A stretch of DNA of 64,000 nt. It comes from Leifsonia shinshuensis (lineage in GTDB: Bacteria; Actinomycetota; Actinomycetes; Actinomycetales; Microbacteriaceae). The translations under genes were made by a program, and so were the position numbers. Below the pieces are notes generated by a model, which ran no database searches, was not told the DNA's origin, and saw only the letters and a program-made list of their open reading frames with translations. Shown one piece after another: positions 1-9,678 of the stretch. The stretch lies in contig NZ_CP043641.1 in the NCBI RefSeq assembly GCF_014217625.1, positions 3,410,001-3,474,000 on the forward strand, given 5' to 3'. Within the stretch, counting starts at the first letter, position 1, and every line of letters begins with the position of its first letter.

Positions 1-6
1 AACTAC

Positions 7-12
7 TCCTTC
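7..12 (-). promoter_or_regulatory. Ribosome binding site of a gene lying off the left edge
   Basis: On the minus strand this reads AAGGAG, a near-perfect Shine-Dalgarno sequence, and the window ends 6 bases further on. A start codon would fall just outside the window, so a leftward gene divergent from the TfoX-like gene very probably begins there. The AT-richness of the first 60 bases fits a promoter region. The gene itself cannot be seen. Confidence 0.5.
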
Positions 13-32
13 GTAGAATCAATCGTCTAAAA

Positions 33-46
33 TGTAAACACTAACA
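33..46. promoter_or_regulatory. LacI-type operator-like site
   Basis: The 14-bp site TGTAAACACTAACA, read on the other strand, fits the LacI/CcpA-family operator pattern TGWNANCGNTNWCA at every defined position but one (the central C is T). It lies about 25 bp upstream of the ribosome binding site of the leftward off-window gene, so it probably controls that gene rather than the rightward TfoX-like gene. That the leftward gene is a sugar gene is inference only. Confidence 0.4.
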
Positions 47-188
47 CTGTGATGTTGACACACATGCCGGCCTGTTATCAACCCCGACAGCGATCACTCT
101 CCGACGCGGAAGGCGCGCTGCCCTGCCGAGTGGCAGGATGTGGACACGTACTGTTGTGCACATCCCGCTGCCGGACGGAAGGCCAGCC

Positions 189-566
189 ATGCAGATCCCA
201 CGACCGTCGCAGGAGACGATGGAGCTGTTCCGCTCGGTGGTCCCCGACGCCCCGGGTGTCGAGGTCAAGCCGATGTTCGCGAACTTGGGCGCGTTCGTGA
301 ACGGCAACATGTTCGCCGGACTGTTCGGCGAGAGCGTCGGGGTGCGGCTGCCCGACGACGCCGTGCGCGAGGAGCTGCAGGCGATCGACGGCACCGGTCC
401 GTACGGGCCGGCCGAGCGGCCGATGGGCGGCTACGTGTCGCTGCCGGCCGCCTGGCGCGACGACCCCGACCGCCTCCGCGAGTGGATCGGCGTCGCGCTG
501 GAGCAGGTCGGGCGGATGCCGCCGAAGGAGAAGAAGCCGCGCAAGCCGCGCGCGCCGAAGGCCTGA
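189..566 (+). CDS. TfoX/Sxy N-terminal domain protein
   Basis: A 125-residue cytoplasmic protein made of the TfoX N-terminal domain alone (roughly residues 5-110). It shows the usual METKPMF-like segment (VEVKPMFANLGAFVNGNMFAGLF) followed by a lysine/proline-rich basic tail. In proteobacteria TfoX/Sxy regulates competence, but stand-alone domains of this size in actinobacteria have no established role. The ATG at 189 is preceded by GGAAGG. A longer frame opens at 138, but its extra 17 residues do not look conserved in type. It ends 20 bases before the GrpB-like gene on the same strand. Confidence 0.75.
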   Translation: MQIPRPSQETMELFRSVVPDAPGVEVKPMFANLGAFVNGNMFAGLFGESVGVRLPDDAVREELQAIDGTGPYGPAERPMGGYVSLPAAWRDDPDRLREWIGVALEQVGRMPPKEKKPRKPRAPKA

Positions 567-586
567 CCGCGGACTACTCTCGCAGG

Positions 587-1177
587 ATGCCGACTCCCGA
601 GCAGATCACCCACCACTCCGACCCGAACCCGGACGAGGACCCGTGGGTCGATGGGCCGCCGCCTCCCGAGCCGGTCGTGATCGTGGAGTACGACCCGGGC
701 TGGCCGGAGCGCGCCGCCGCGTTGGCCGCGGACATCCGGGCGGCGCTCGGCGACCGGGTCCTCGGACTCGAGCACGTCGGCTCGACCTCCGTTCCGGGGC
801 TCGCGGCGAAGGACGTCATCGACCTCGATCTCACCCTCGCCGACTCGCGCGACGAGGCCGCCTACCTGCCCGCGCTGGAGTCGATCGGCTACCGGCTGAC
901 CATCCGCGAGCCGTCCTGGCACGAGCACCGCTGCCTCACCCGCATGTCCGGGCCGCGCGCGAACCTGCACGTGTGGAGCCCGGACAGCCCGGAGCTGGTG
1001 CGGCACCGGATCTTCCGTGACTGGCTGCGCACCCACCCGGACGACCGGGAGCGGTACGTGGACGCCAAGCGCGCCGCGATCCCGGGCGCCGACGCGGTGC
1101 AGGAGTACAACCTCCGCAAGCAGGCGGTCATCCGCGAGATCTACGACCGTGCGTTCCGGGAGGCCGGGCTGCTGTAG
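587..1177 (+). CDS. GrpB family protein (nucleotidyltransferase-like fold)
   Basis: A 196-residue protein of the GrpB/UPF0157 family. The diagnostic segment LEHVGSTSVPGLAAKDVIDLDL lies at about residues 61-82, the GS motif plus acidic residues of a nucleotidyltransferase-like fold. Family members occur alone or fused to CoaE, and their substrate is not firmly known. The first 25 residues are acidic and proline-rich and probably disordered. The ATG at 587 is preceded by TACTCT ending 6 nt upstream, which suggests a leaderless transcript. The gene converges on ilvD with a gap of only 15 bp. Confidence 0.8.
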   Translation: MPTPEQITHHSDPNPDEDPWVDGPPPPEPVVIVEYDPGWPERAAALAADIRAALGDRVLGLEHVGSTSVPGLAAKDVIDLDLTLADSRDEAAYLPALESIGYRLTIREPSWHEHRCLTRMSGPRANLHVWSPDSPELVRHRIFRDWLRTHPDDRERYVDAKRAAIPGADAVQEYNLRKQAVIREIYDRAFREAGLL

Positions 1178-1192
1178 CCGGCCGGGCGCCGC

Positions 1193-3058
1193 TCAGGCGG
1201 TCGGGACCGCCGCCCGCGTCAGCTGGTCGACATCCCGCGCCGCGCCCTGGTCGGCCGACAGCGTCATCGCCGCGTACGCCCGCAGCGCCGCCGACACCGG
1301 CCGCTCCCGATCCAGCGGCCGGAACCCGCGGCCGGACGCCAGCGCCTCCCGCCGCGCGTCGAGCTCCGCATCGGACACCTCCAGGCGGATGCTGCGCGCG
1401 GCGACGTCGATCGTGATCGTGTCGCCGTCCTCCACGAGCGCGATCACGCCGCCGGCCGCCGCCTCGGGCGAGACATGCCCGATCGACAGGCCGGACGTGC
1501 CGCCGGAGAACCGGCCGTCGGTGATCAGCGCGCACTTCGCGCCGAGGCCGCGGCCCTTCAGGAACGACGTCGGGTACAGCATCTCCTGCATCCCCGGGCC
1601 GCCGCGCGGCCCCTCGTAGCGGACCACGACGACGTCGCCGGCCTGCACGCGCTTGGTCAGGATGGCGTCCACGGCCTCCTCCTGCGACTCGACCACCACG
1701 GCCGGGCCGGAGAAAGTCAGGATGCTCGGGTCGACGCCCGCGGTCTTCACCACGGAGCCGTCCGGCGCCAGGTTGCCGCGGAGGATCGCGAGGCCGCCGT
1801 CCGCCGAGTGGGCGTGGGCGACATCCCGGATCACACCGGCCGCGCCGTCGGTGTCGAGTGTCTCCCACCGCGCCGACTGCGACGACGCCTGCGCCGACCG
1901 CACCCCGCCCGGGGCGGCGTGGAACAGCTCGATCGCCTCGTCCGTCGCCGACCCGCCGCGGATGTCCCACTCCGCCAGCCACGACTCCAGGGACGGCGCG
2001 TGGATGCTGTGCACCCCGCGGTCGAGGAGGCCGGCCCGGTCGAGCTCGCCGAGCAGCGCGGGGACGCCGCCCGCCCGGTGCACGTCCTCCACGAGCGCCG
2101 CGCCGTTCGGCGCCACCTTGCTGAGGCACGGGACGCGGCGGGAGAGCCGGTCGATGTCGTCCAGGTCGTAGTCGATGCCGCCCTCGCGCGCCGCCGCGAG
2201 CAGGTGCAGGATCGTGTTGGTCGAGCCGCCCATCGCGATGTCGAGCGCCATCGCGTTGCCGAAGGCCTCCCGGGTCGCAATCGAGCGCGGGAGCACCGAC
2301 GCGTCCTCGCCGTCGTAGTAGCGGTGCGCCAGCTCGACCGCGGTCGCGCCGGCCTTCTCGTAGAGCGCCCGGCGCGCGGTGTGGGTGGCGAGGGTCGAGC
2401 CGTTGCCCGGGAGGCCGAGGCCGAGCGCCTCGACCAGGAAGTTCATCGAGTTGGCGGTGAACATGCCGGAGCACGAGCCGCAGGTCGGGCAGGCGGCCTC
2501 CTCGACGCGCAGCAGGTCCTCGTCGGAGACCGCGTCGTTCGCGGAGTCGGCCATCGCCGAGATGAGGTCGAGCTTGCGGACCGTGCCGTCCACGAGCACC
2601 GTGCGGCCGCCCTCCATCGGGCCGCCGGAGACGAACACGGTCGGGATGTTCAGGCGCAGCGCGGCCAGCAGCATGCCCGGCGTGATCTTGTCGCAGTTGG
2701 AGACGCAGACCAGAGCGTCGGCGCAGTGCGCGTTCACCATGTATTCGACCGAGTCGGCGATCAGCTCGCGCGACGGCAGCGAGTACAGCATCCCGCCGTG
2801 GCCCATGGCGATGCCGTCGTCCACCGCGATCGTGTTGAACTCGCGCGGGATGCCGCCTGCGGCCTGAACCGCCTGCGAGACGATGCGGCCGACCGGCTGC
2901 AGGTGGGTGTGACCGGGGACGAACTCGGTGAAGCTGTTCGCGACGGCGACGATCGGCTTGCCGAAGTCCTCGCGGGCGACGCCGGCGGCGCGCAGCAGTG
3001 CGCGGGCGCCGGCCATGTTGCGGCCGTGGGTGACAGTGCGGGAGCGGAGAGCAGGCAT
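1193..3058 (-). CDS. ilvD: Dihydroxy-acid dehydratase
   Basis: This enzyme dehydrates 2,3-dihydroxy-isovalerate and 2,3-dihydroxy-3-methylvalerate to the 2-oxo acids in valine and isoleucine synthesis. The 621-residue length matches the long IlvD type of about 616 residues. Iron-sulfur cysteines are visible in [11 protein letters not shown] (Cys122) and in [11 protein letters not shown] (Cys190, 193, 196), and the C-terminal [21 protein letters not shown] block is intact. The start at 3058 gives the typical N-terminus [19 protein letters not shown]. It stands alone, without other ilv genes, and is divergent from an MmyB-like regulator. No sign of damage. Confidence 0.95.
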   Translation of the reverse strand: MPALRSRTVTHGRNMAGARALLRAAGVAREDFGKPIVAVANSFTEFVPGHTHLQPVGRIVSQAVQAAGGIPREFNTIAVDDGIAMGHGGMLYSLPSRELIADSVEYMVNAHCADALVCVSNCDKITPGMLLAALRLNIPTVFVSGGPMEGGRTVLVDGTVRKLDLISAMADSANDAVSDEDLLRVEEAACPTCGSCSGMFTANSMNFLVEALGLGLPGNGSTLATHTARRALYEKAGATAVELAHRYYDGEDASVLPRSIATREAFGNAMALDIAMGGSTNTILHLLAAAREGGIDYDLDDIDRLSRRVPCLSKVAPNGAALVEDVHRAGGVPALLGELDRAGLLDRGVHSIHAPSLESWLAEWDIRGGSATDEAIELFHAAPGGVRSAQASSQSARWETLDTDGAAGVIRDVAHAHSADGGLAILRGNLAPDGSVVKTAGVDPSILTFSGPAVVVESQEEAVDAILTKRVQAGDVVVVRYEGPRGGPGMQEMLYPTSFLKGRGLGAKCALITDGRFSGGTSGLSIGHVSPEAAAGGVIALVEDGDTITIDVAARSIRLEVSDAELDARREALASGRGFRPLDRERPVSAALRAYAAMTLSADQGAARDVDQLTRAAVPTA

Positions 3059-3103
3059 GCTCCCATCCTTCGGCCGAGGTCGCGCGCGTGGAAGACGGCG
3101 CTG

Positions 3104-3128
3104 CTACTAGTAGTGGGAGCACTAGTAT
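3104..3128. promoter_or_regulatory. Paired ACTAGT palindromes overlapping the regulator promoter
   Basis: A perfect 10-bp palindrome CTACTAGTAG (3104-3113) is followed by a second ACTAGT core (3121-3126), 15 bp centre to centre. The second core overlaps the probable -10 box TAGTAT (3123-3128) of the downstream MmyB-like gene. This fits an autoregulatory operator, and the same 77-bp region must also hold the ilvD promoter. Binding by the neighbouring regulator is inferred from position. Confidence 0.45.
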
Positions 3129-3135
3129 CGACCGC

Positions 3136-3930
3136 GTGACCGAACAGGACGACCGCCGCGGCGAGCTCGGCCGCTTCCTGCGCAGCCGGCGCGAGCAGGC
3201 GCCGCGCACGGAGTACGGCCTCCCGCCGGTCGGCCGCTCGCGCGACGTCGGGCTGCGCCGCGAGGAGGTCGCCTACCTCTCCGGCGTGAGCGTCACCTGG
3301 TACACCTGGCTGGAGCAGGGCCGGCAGATCAACCCGTCCCGTTCGGTGCTCGAGGCGGTCGCGCGCACGCTGCGGCTCTCGCCGCCCGAGCACGAGTACC
3401 TGCTCTCGCTCGCCGGGTTCGGCCTGCCGACGCTCGTGCCGACGCGGCCGGTGGAGGATGCGCCGGCGCACGTGCAGCGCCTCCTCGACGCGCTCGGCGC
3501 CAACCCGGCGTTCGCGCTCGCGCCCGACTGGGGGATCGCGGGCTGGAACGACGCGTACGCCGACCTCTACCCCAACGTCGCGCGGGTCGCGCGCGAGGAC
3601 CGCAACCTGCTCTGGCTGGTCTTCACCGACCCGGCGGTGCGGGAGCTGCTGCCGGACTGGGAGGAGACGAGCGCGCGATTCCTGGCCGAGTTCCGCGCCG
3701 AGACGGGGACGCGGGCGGGAGACCCGGCGGTGCGCGCGCTCGTGGAGCGGCTGCGGGAGGCCAGCCCGGCGTTCCGCGCGGCATGGGAGCGCTACGACAT
3801 CCGCGGATTCGCGTCGCGCGAGCGGCGGTTCCGGCATCCCCGGCAGGGCGAGGTCACGCTGGAGCACCACCAGCTCGCGCCCACGGACCATCCGGACCTG
3901 CGGGTGGTGGTGTACACGGCGCTGGGGTGA
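3136..3930 (+). CDS. XRE-type regulator with MmyB-like ligand domain
   Basis: A 264-residue one-component regulator. Residues 1-85 form the XRE helix-turn-helix found in this family (GLRREEVAYLSGVSVTWYTWLEQGR), and residues 95-264 match the MmyB-like ligand-binding domain, ending in a strand rich in His and Leu (LEHHQLAPTDHPDLRVVVYTALG). In many actinobacteria such regulators sit beside dehydrogenases or SDR genes; here the neighbour is ilvD. The start is taken as GTG 3136, because TAGTAT ends 7 nt upstream and the frame further upstream runs through the promoter. The natural ligand is unknown. Confidence 0.85.
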   Translation: MTEQDDRRGELGRFLRSRREQAPRTEYGLPPVGRSRDVGLRREEVAYLSGVSVTWYTWLEQGRQINPSRSVLEAVARTLRLSPPEHEYLLSLAGFGLPTLVPTRPVEDAPAHVQRLLDALGANPAFALAPDWGIAGWNDAYADLYPNVARVAREDRNLLWLVFTDPAVRELLPDWEETSARFLAEFRAETGTRAGDPAVRALVERLREASPAFRAAWERYDIRGFASRERRFRHPRQGEVTLEHHQLAPTDHPDLRVVVYTALG

Positions 3931-3943
3931 GCAGAATGGGCGG

Positions 3944-5260
3944 GTGTCGTCGAGCACACCGAGAACGCCTCCGACCGCGGGCACAGGGTTCAACCACCGC
4001 CTGATGCGGATGACCGGACGCGACCCCGGGGAGGCGCACCGCGCCGCCACGCCGCTGGAACTGCTCTTCGATCTGACCTTCGTGATCGCGTTCGGCCAGG
4101 CGGGGGAGGAGCTCGCCCACCTGCTCGCGGCCGGGGAGGTGGCCGCCGGGATCGGCGCGTTCGTGTTCGCCATGTTCGCGATCTGCTGGGCCTGGATCAA
4201 CTTCTCCTGGTTCGCGTCGGCCTACGACACCGACGACTGGTTCTACCGGGTGACGACGCTGGTCCAGATGGTCGGCGTCATCGTCCTCGCGCTCGGGCTG
4301 CCGACGCTGTTCGCCTCGGTGGAGCACGGCGGCAGCCTCCTGATCGGCGGGGTGGTCGCCGGGTACGTGGTGATGCGGATCGGGCTCGTCGCGCAGTGGC
4401 TGCGCGCCGCGGTGCAGGACCGGGCCAGGCGCCGGGTCGCGCTGGGCTACGCGGGCTTCGTGACGGCGGCTCAGGTCGGCTGGGTGCTCCTGGCGCTCGC
4501 CGCGCCCGACTTCCTGACGGCGTTCGTCGTGGCCGTGCTGCTGTACCTGGTGGAGCTCGGCGGCCCGGCGTTCTTGGAGACCCGGCTCGGCGGGACGCCG
4601 TGGAACGCCGGCCACATCGCCGAGCGGTACGGCCTCCTGACGATCATCGCCCTCGGCGAGGTGCTGTTCGGGACGGTGACGTCGGTGGCTGCGCTGGTGG
4701 CGGCGCACGGCTGGAGCGTGGAGGCGGCGCTGGTCGCCGTCGCGGGTGTCGGCCTCACCTTCGGGCTGTGGTGGACCTACTTCATCATCCCCTCGTCCGC
4801 GATCCTGCGCCGGCACCGGCGGCGCGCGGTGGTCTGGGGGTACAGCCACGTGCTGCTGTTCTCCGCCATCGCCGCCACGGGCGCCGGGCTGCACGTCGTC
4901 GCGTACTTCGTCGACGGGGAGGCGTCGATCGGGGTGACCGGTGCGATCGTCAGCGTGGCGGCGCCGGTGCTGCTGTTCTCGGTCGTGCTGTTCCTGCTCT
5001 ACACGTACCTGGTGCACGAGGGCGACCCGTTCCACGTCGGGCTGTTCGCCGGGACGGTGGTCGTGCTGGTCGCGGCCGTGTGGCTGGCCGCGGTGGGAGG
5101 GTCGCTCGGGCTCAGCCTGATGCTGGTGACGCTGTCGCCTGCCGTCGTCGTGGTCGGGTACGAGACCGTGGGGTACCGGCACCAGGCGGCGGCGCTGGCA
5201 CGGCAGATCGGGGAGGCCGGCGGTGGGCCGGTCAGGCCTCCACGAGAGCCGAGCGGATGA
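3944..5260 (+). CDS. Low temperature requirement protein A (LtrA) family membrane protein
   Basis: A 438-residue polytopic membrane protein of the LtrA family, with about ten or eleven predicted hydrophobic segments between residues 45 and 420. It carries the family-typical start of the first segment ([17 protein letters not shown]) and the later motif [17 protein letters not shown]. LtrA was named from a Listeria mutant that fails to grow in the cold; the molecular function is unknown. GTG 3944 is preceded by CAGAAT ending 6 nt upstream, consistent with a leaderless message. The last 29 bases overlap the 3' end of convergent purQ. Confidence 0.85.
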   Translation: MSSSTPRTPPTAGTGFNHRLMRMTGRDPGEAHRAATPLELLFDLTFVIAFGQAGEELAHLLAAGEVAAGIGAFVFAMFAICWAWINFSWFASAYDTDDWFYRVTTLVQMVGVIVLALGLPTLFASVEHGGSLLIGGVVAGYVVMRIGLVAQWLRAAVQDRARRRVALGYAGFVTAAQVGWVLLALAAPDFLTAFVVAVLLYLVELGGPAFLETRLGGTPWNAGHIAERYGLLTIIALGEVLFGTVTSVAALVAAHGWSVEAALVAVAGVGLTFGLWWTYFIIPSSAILRRHRRRAVVWGYSHVLLFSAIAATGAGLHVVAYFVDGEASIGVTGAIVSVAAPVLLFSVVLFLLYTYLVHEGDPFHVGLFAGTVVVLVAAVWLAAVGGSLGLSLMLVTLSPAVVVVGYETVGYRHQAAALARQIGEAGGGPVRPPREPSG

Positions 5261-5930
5261 CGCTCGTGAAGAACGTCAGGCCGTCCACGCCCGACCGCAT
5301 CGCGGCAGCCGTGTCCGGCCCGAAGCCCGGCTCGACCGCGTGCTCGGGGTGCGGCATCAGGCCGACCACGTTGCCGAGCTCGTTGCGGACGCCCGCGATG
5401 TCGTCCAGCGAGCCGTTCGGGTTCACCTCGGTGTAGCGGAAGACGATCAGGCCTTCGCCCTCCAACCGCTTCAGCTCCTCGGCCGACGCGATGAAGCCGC
5501 CCTCGCCGTTCTTCAGCGGGATAACGATCTCCTGACCCTGCTCGAAGCCGCTGGTCCACGGGGTGTCCGCGTTCTCGACGATCAGGTGCTGGTCGCGGCG
5601 GATGAAGTTGCCGTGGTCGTTCCGGATGAGGCCGCCGGCGACGAGGTGCGCCTCGGCGAGCATCTGGAATCCGTTGCAGATGCCGAGCACCGGCATCCCC
5701 TTGCCCGCTGCGTCCACGACCTCGGTCATGATCGGCGAGAGGGAGGCGATGGCGCCGCAGCGCAGGTAGTCGCCGTAGCTGAAGCCACCGGGCAGCACCA
5801 GGGCGTCGACACCCTGGAGGTCGTGGTCGCCGTGCCAGAGCGCGACCGGCTCGGCGCCGGCGATGCGGACCGCGCGCAGCGCGTCCCGGTCGTCCAGCGA
5901 GCCGGGGAAGGTGATGACGCCGATGCGCAT
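5232..5930 (-). CDS. purQ: Phosphoribosylformylglycinamidine synthase, glutaminase subunit
   Basis: This is the class I glutamine amidotransferase subunit of FGAM synthase. It supplies ammonia for the fourth step of purine synthesis, in complex with PurL and PurS. The 232-residue protein has the nucleophile in GICNGFQML (Cys85) and the rest of the triad in MPHPEHAVE (His194, Glu196). It follows purS with a one-base TGATG overlap, so the two are translationally coupled. purL is not present downstream: the next gene is the convergent LtrA-like gene. Confidence 0.97.
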   Translation of the reverse strand: MRIGVITFPGSLDDRDALRAVRIAGAEPVALWHGDHDLQGVDALVLPGGFSYGDYLRCGAIASLSPIMTEVVDAAGKGMPVLGICNGFQMLAEAHLVAGGLIRNDHGNFIRRDQHLIVENADTPWTSGFEQGQEIVIPLKNGEGGFIASAEELKRLEGEGLIVFRYTEVNPNGSLDDIAGVRNELGNVVGLMPHPEHAVEPGFGPDTAAAMRSGVDGLTFFTSVIRSALVEA

Positions 5931-6187
5931 CAGGCGTCCTCGCCCGGGTAGTGGATGCCCACCACGTCCTCGATGACCGAGTTGGAGAGGATCTCGTTGG
6001 CGATCTCGGTGACCGCGGCGCGGATCTCGTCGTCGATCGGTCCGTCGACGGTCAGCTCGAACCGCTTGCCGACGCGGACTCCCGAGAACTCGCCCTTGCC
6101 GATGCGGGCGAGAGCGCCGGCGACGGCCTTGCCCTGGGGGTCGAGCAGTTCAGCCTTGGGCATGACTTCCACAACGATCGTCGACAA
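5930..6187 (-). CDS. purS: Phosphoribosylformylglycinamidine synthase, PurS subunit
   Basis: The small bridging subunit of the PurLQS complex, 85 residues with the start chosen here. The conserved core [19 protein letters not shown] follows directly. The start is taken as TTG at 6187, which gives the standard PurS beginning (M)[10 protein letters not shown] and has GGAG upstream. A longer frame from an ATG at 6223 would add 12 residues not typical of PurS. It is cotranscribed with purQ, and the ammonia and FGAR sites lie in the partner subunits. Confidence 0.9.
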   Translation of the reverse strand: MSTIVVEVMPKAELLDPQGKAVAGALARIGKGEFSGVRVGKRFELTVDGPIDDEIRAAVTEIANEILSNSVIEDVVGIHYPGEDA

Positions 6188-6230
6188 AGGGTGATCTCCG
6201 CTCCACTCGCGCATCCGGGCCACAGCGATT

Positions 6231-7151
6231 CTACCGTGGGGCGGAGGCCCCTCGGTCCGCGTCGGCGGTCTGCGCCGCGAAGGCGAGCGCGCGGCCGGCG
6301 AGCTCGGCGTGCAGGCGCGCGAACAGGGCGGCGGAGGCTGCGCCCGGCCAGTCGGCGGGGAGGGCGGCGGCGGGGAGGCCGGGGTCGCGGTAGGGGATGA
6401 CGCGCCACTCGTCGAGGAGGCGGATCCATTCGGCGAAGGCGGCGCGGTCGTCTGCTGGGGGTGCTGCTGACTCGAAGCGGGAGAGGAACGAGTCGTGGAG
6501 GGCGCGGATGGTGGGGAGGTCGTACCAGCGGGCCAGGGCGGCGGGCGCAGGGCTGGTGGTCGTGCCGGTGAGCTGCCCGCCGGCCGGCTGCGCGCCGGTG
6601 AACAGGTCAGCGCCGAACTCGCGCGCGACCTCCGCGAGCTCGGCCTCCAGCGCGTCGGGCCCGATCCAGAGGCCGTCGGCGACCGTCCCGCAGCCGAGCG
6701 CGGCGAGCGTCCTGCGCAGCCGGTGCCGCTGCGAGCGCTGGTGCTCGGGGAACGAGAACGACACCAGGCACCAGGAGGCCGGCGTCGCGCGATCGCCGAA
6801 GATGCGCGCGTCCCCGCGCTCCAGCATCGGCAGCGCGGCCGGGTCGAGCGCGTAGCCGGCGACCCCGTCCCGCGGCTCCCGGACCAGGACGCCCCGCGCG
6901 CACAGCCGGGCCAGGCTGGAGCGGGCGGTGGCGGCCGGGATCCCGAGCGCGGCCATCAGCTCGACGGCGCCGGCCGCGCTCATCCAGCCGCCGAGCGGGC
7001 GCAGGGTGCTGCCGACGATCGTGCGGAGCATGGCGGTGGCGGAGCCGCTGCGGGCCTCGAGGTCCTCGCGCGCGGGGGCGTCCGCCGCCTCCCCGTCGCG
7101 CACCACACGCCCGCCGGCGTCCCGCGCCGCCTCCTCCACCTGCCCGCTCAT
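6231..7151 (-). CDS. PaaX-like transcriptional regulator of the kynurenine operon
   Basis: A 306-residue regulator of the PaaX type. Residues 40-110 form a winged helix (TLRPLGGWMSAAGAVELMAALGIPAATARSSLARL), followed by the PaaX central and C-terminal domains. PaaX represses phenylacetate catabolism through phenylacetyl-CoA. Here the gene is the last of a four-gene kyn operon: its ATG overlaps the kynU stop in ATGA, so an effector from tryptophan catabolism is a reasonable inference. No aromatic-CoA genes lie nearby. The longer upstream frame is only the kynU antisense-phase shadow. Confidence 0.85.
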   Translation of the reverse strand: MSGQVEEAARDAGGRVVRDGEAADAPAREDLEARSGSATAMLRTIVGSTLRPLGGWMSAAGAVELMAALGIPAATARSSLARLCARGVLVREPRDGVAGYALDPAALPMLERGDARIFGDRATPASWCLVSFSFPEHQRSQRHRLRRTLAALGCGTVADGLWIGPDALEAELAEVAREFGADLFTGAQPAGGQLTGTTTSPAPAALARWYDLPTIRALHDSFLSRFESAAPPADDRAAFAEWIRLLDEWRVIPYRDPGLPAAALPADWPGAASAALFARLHAELAGRALAFAAQTADADRGASAPR

Positions 7152-8488
7152 TCCGTGATCAGCTGCCCCAGCACATCCCGCACGGCCGCCATCCCCACCG
7201 CGACCTCCTCGAAGCTCGTGCTCAGCGGCGACAGTCCGATGCGGAGGCCGTCCGGGTCGCGGTAGTCGGGGATCACGTCGCGCTCCCACAGCCGCGCCGT
7301 GACCTCCCGCATCGCCGGGTGGTTCAGCGTGACGTGGCCGCCGCGCTGCGCAGGGTCGCGCGGGCTCGCCAGCGTCACCCCGAGCGGCGTCAGCCAGGTG
7401 TCGGCGAGCCGCACCGCGAACGTCGTGAGCGCGACGGACTTCGCACGCACCGCGTCGATCCCGCACTCCGCGATCATCGCGACCGTGTCCTGGAGGGCGA
7501 GCATCCCGACGATCGGGGGAGTCCCGGAGATGAAGCGGCGGACGCCGTCGGCGGGCTGGTACTCGGGCCCCATCAGGAAGACGTCGCGCACGCCCATCCA
7601 GCCCTGGATCGGCTGCACGAGCCGGCGCTGCAGACGCTCGTTCACGTAGCCGAACGCGGGCGAGCCTGGCCCGCCGTTCAGATACTTGTAGGTGCAGCCG
7701 ACGGCGAGGTCCACGTCCCACGCGTCGAGCTCGACCGGTACGGAGCCGGCGGAGTGGCAGAGGTCCCAGAGCACGAGCGCGCCCGCGTCATGGACGATCC
7801 GCGTGATGGTGCGGGCGTCGGCGAGGAAGCCGGAGCGGTAGGCGACGTGGCTCAGCACGACGAGCGCGGTGCGCGGCCCGACCGCCGCCGCGACCTGCTC
7901 GGGCGTCACGCCGGCCTCGGTGTCCGCCTCGATCCAGACCAGCGAGAGCCCGCGCTCCCGCGCGATCCCGTCGAGCACGTAGCGGTCGGTCGGGAAGTTG
8001 TCGGTGTCGAGCACGATCTCGCTGCGCTCGGGGAGGGAATCCACGGCGGCGCGGGCGAGCTTGTAGAGCAGCACGGTGGTGGAGTCGCCGATGAACGTCT
8101 GACCCGCCGCGGACCCGAGCGCCGTCGCGCCGAGGGCGTCGCCGATGCGGAACGGCAGCTCCATCCACTCCTCGTCCCAGCCGCGGATGAGCCGGCCGCC
8201 CCAGCCGTCCACGAGGAACCGGTGGATCCGCTCGACACTCGCGAGCGTGGGGCGCCCGAGCGAGTTGCCGTCGAAGTACGCGGCGACCGGGGAGGCGGTG
8301 CCGAGGTCGGGGGCGCCGTCGGCGGGGGCGACGCCGACGAAGCGCTCGCGGAAGTGCGCGAGCGGGTCGGCCGCGTCGAGGTCGCGCGCGGCGCCGAGCG
8401 CGTCGCCGGCGAGGGTGTCGGCGTCGGCCGCCGCGGCCTCGTCGTCGAGCGGGTCGTAGGCGAACAGGTCGTCGGGGATGTCGGTCAT
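7148..8488 (-). CDS. kynU: Kynureninase
   Basis: A PLP enzyme that splits kynurenine into anthranilate and alanine. The 446-residue protein has the fold type I signature with Lys268 in CTYKYLNGGPGSPAFGYV as the Schiff-base lysine, plus the FDGNSLGRP and WDLCHSAG blocks. The first 40 residues are an acidic, alanine-rich extension that most kynureninases (about 400-420 residues) lack. It overlaps the upstream amidohydrolase gene and the downstream regulator gene by ATGA, so it belongs to a tightly coupled kynA-amidohydrolase-kynU-regulator operon. Confidence 0.95.
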   Translation of the reverse strand: MTDIPDDLFAYDPLDDEAAAADADTLAGDALGAARDLDAADPLAHFRERFVGVAPADGAPDLGTASPVAAYFDGNSLGRPTLASVERIHRFLVDGWGGRLIRGWDEEWMELPFRIGDALGATALGSAAGQTFIGDSTTVLLYKLARAAVDSLPERSEIVLDTDNFPTDRYVLDGIARERGLSLVWIEADTEAGVTPEQVAAAVGPRTALVVLSHVAYRSGFLADARTITRIVHDAGALVLWDLCHSAGSVPVELDAWDVDLAVGCTYKYLNGGPGSPAFGYVNERLQRRLVQPIQGWMGVRDVFLMGPEYQPADGVRRFISGTPPIVGMLALQDTVAMIAECGIDAVRAKSVALTTFAVRLADTWLTPLGVTLASPRDPAQRGGHVTLNHPAMREVTARLWERDVIPDYRDPDGLRIGLSPLSTSFEEVAVGMAAVRDVLGQLITE

Positions 8489-9678
8489 GGGGTGTCCTGT
8501 CCTGGCGGTCGGGAGGCGGTGGAGGTGGTGGTGATGTTCGCGAGGTCGGGGACGCGCACGCCGCGGACGGTGGCGAGCCAGGCGGGGAGGTCGCGGTCGT
8601 CGGCGGGAGGTGGGGTGGGGATCCAGGCGACGCGGGGGCCGAGGCGGTTTTCGTCGGTCGCGGTCGCGGTCTCGCCCAACGGCTCTGCCGCGCGGCCTGC
8701 GATCGTGCGCACGAGCGCGGCACCCGTCAGCCCGGCCTCCTGCAGCGCCGCGAGCTCCCGTGCGTTCACGCCAACGGGGAGGTCGCCGTTACCGAGGTCG
8801 GTGCCGTAGAGCACGCGCCCGCCTGCGGCGACGAACCGGCGGAGGTTGTCGACGGCGGTGCGGTACTGCCCGGTCGGGACACCCCAGCCGTGGATGTCGA
8901 GCGTGCTGATCCACGTCATCCCGCGCTGGGCGGACTCTGCGATGAGCACGTCGTCCAGTCGCTCGGTGAACGGCGTGTGCGCGAGCTGGTCGACGCCGGC
9001 CTTCACCGCGCGGGCGGTCTGCCCCGGCCCCTGGACGTGCGCGACGACCGGCAGCCCGGCCGCGTGGGATTCCTCCACAATCGCGGCGAGAGTCGAGTTG
9101 TCCACGGTTTCGCCGGCGTCGCTGTTGAGGGCCACCTTGATGCGGGAGGCTCCCAGCATGACCTGTTTCCGCACCGCCTGCCTGGCCTCGCGCGGGCCGC
9201 CCACCTCGGCCGCAGCGCCCTCCGGCGCCCAGCCGGACGCCACCGGGTAGCCGCCCGGGGCGGTGATCAGCGCGCCCGCGATCGCGACCGCCGGCCGGCC
9301 AGGGAGGTCGGCCCGCCAGGAGGTCGCGACCTCCGGGATCCAGCCGAGGTCGACCGCGTGCGTGATGCCGCCGGCGAAGAGTGCGCCCGGGTCGGTGAGG
9401 CCGAGGTGCGTGTGGTGGTCGATGAGCGATGGGATGAGGGTGCCGCCGAGGAGCGGGCTGGTGGGGCGGAGCGGGCTGTTGGGCAGGCGCGGGCTGGCGG
9501 GGAGGAGCGGGCCGGTGGAGTCGGCCGGCGCGGGTGCGTCCGTGACGGGGTTCGGGACGGCGTCCGCGAGCGTGAGCTGATCACCGTCGACGGTGAAGAG
9601 CGTCGGCCCGTCGAAGCCGTCGCCGGTCCAGACCGCGTCCACCTGGATGGTCCGGTTCGGCGCGAGCGGGTCGCTCAC
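8485..9678 (-). CDS. Amidohydrolase superfamily protein, candidate formylkynurenine formamidase
   Basis: A 397-residue metal-dependent hydrolase with a full amidohydrolase site: DHHTHLG (His89, His91), Lys181, His214, His234 and Asp294 in [10 protein letters not shown]. Residues 45-78 form a proline-rich low-complexity loop. It starts with GTG overlapping the kynA stop (GTGA) and ends overlapping the kynU start (ATGA), exactly where kynB (N-formylkynurenine formamidase) would be expected. KynB proteins are a different cyclase-like family, so the position suggests, but does not prove, that this enzyme deformylates N-formylkynurenine. Another amide or lactone substrate is possible. Confidence 0.85.
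   Translation of the reverse strand: MSDPLAPNRTIQVDAVWTGDGFDGPTLFTVDGDQLTLADAVPNPVTDAPAPADSTGPLLPASPRLPNSPLRPTSPLLGGTLIPSLIDHHTHLGLTDPGALFAGGITHAVDLGWIPEVATSWRADLPGRPAVAIAGALITAPGGYPVASGWAPEGAAAEVGGPREARQAVRKQVMLGASRIKVALNSDAGETVDNSTLAAIVEESHAAGLPVVAHVQGPGQTARAVKAGVDQLAHTPFTERLDDVLIAESAQRGMTWISTLDIHGWGVPTGQYRTAVDNLRRFVAAGGRVLYGTDLGNGDLPVGVNARELAALQEAGLTGAALVRTIAGRAAEPLGETATATDENRLGPRVAWIPTPPPADDRDLPAWLATVRGVRVPDLANITTTSTASRPPGQDTP

Noticed and set aside
1128..3209. Long minus- and plus-strand frames over ilvD and other genes
   Set aside because: In 70% GC DNA, antisense and shifted frames stay open; their translations are Arg/Ala/Pro-rich without domain similarity, and they overlap clear genes.
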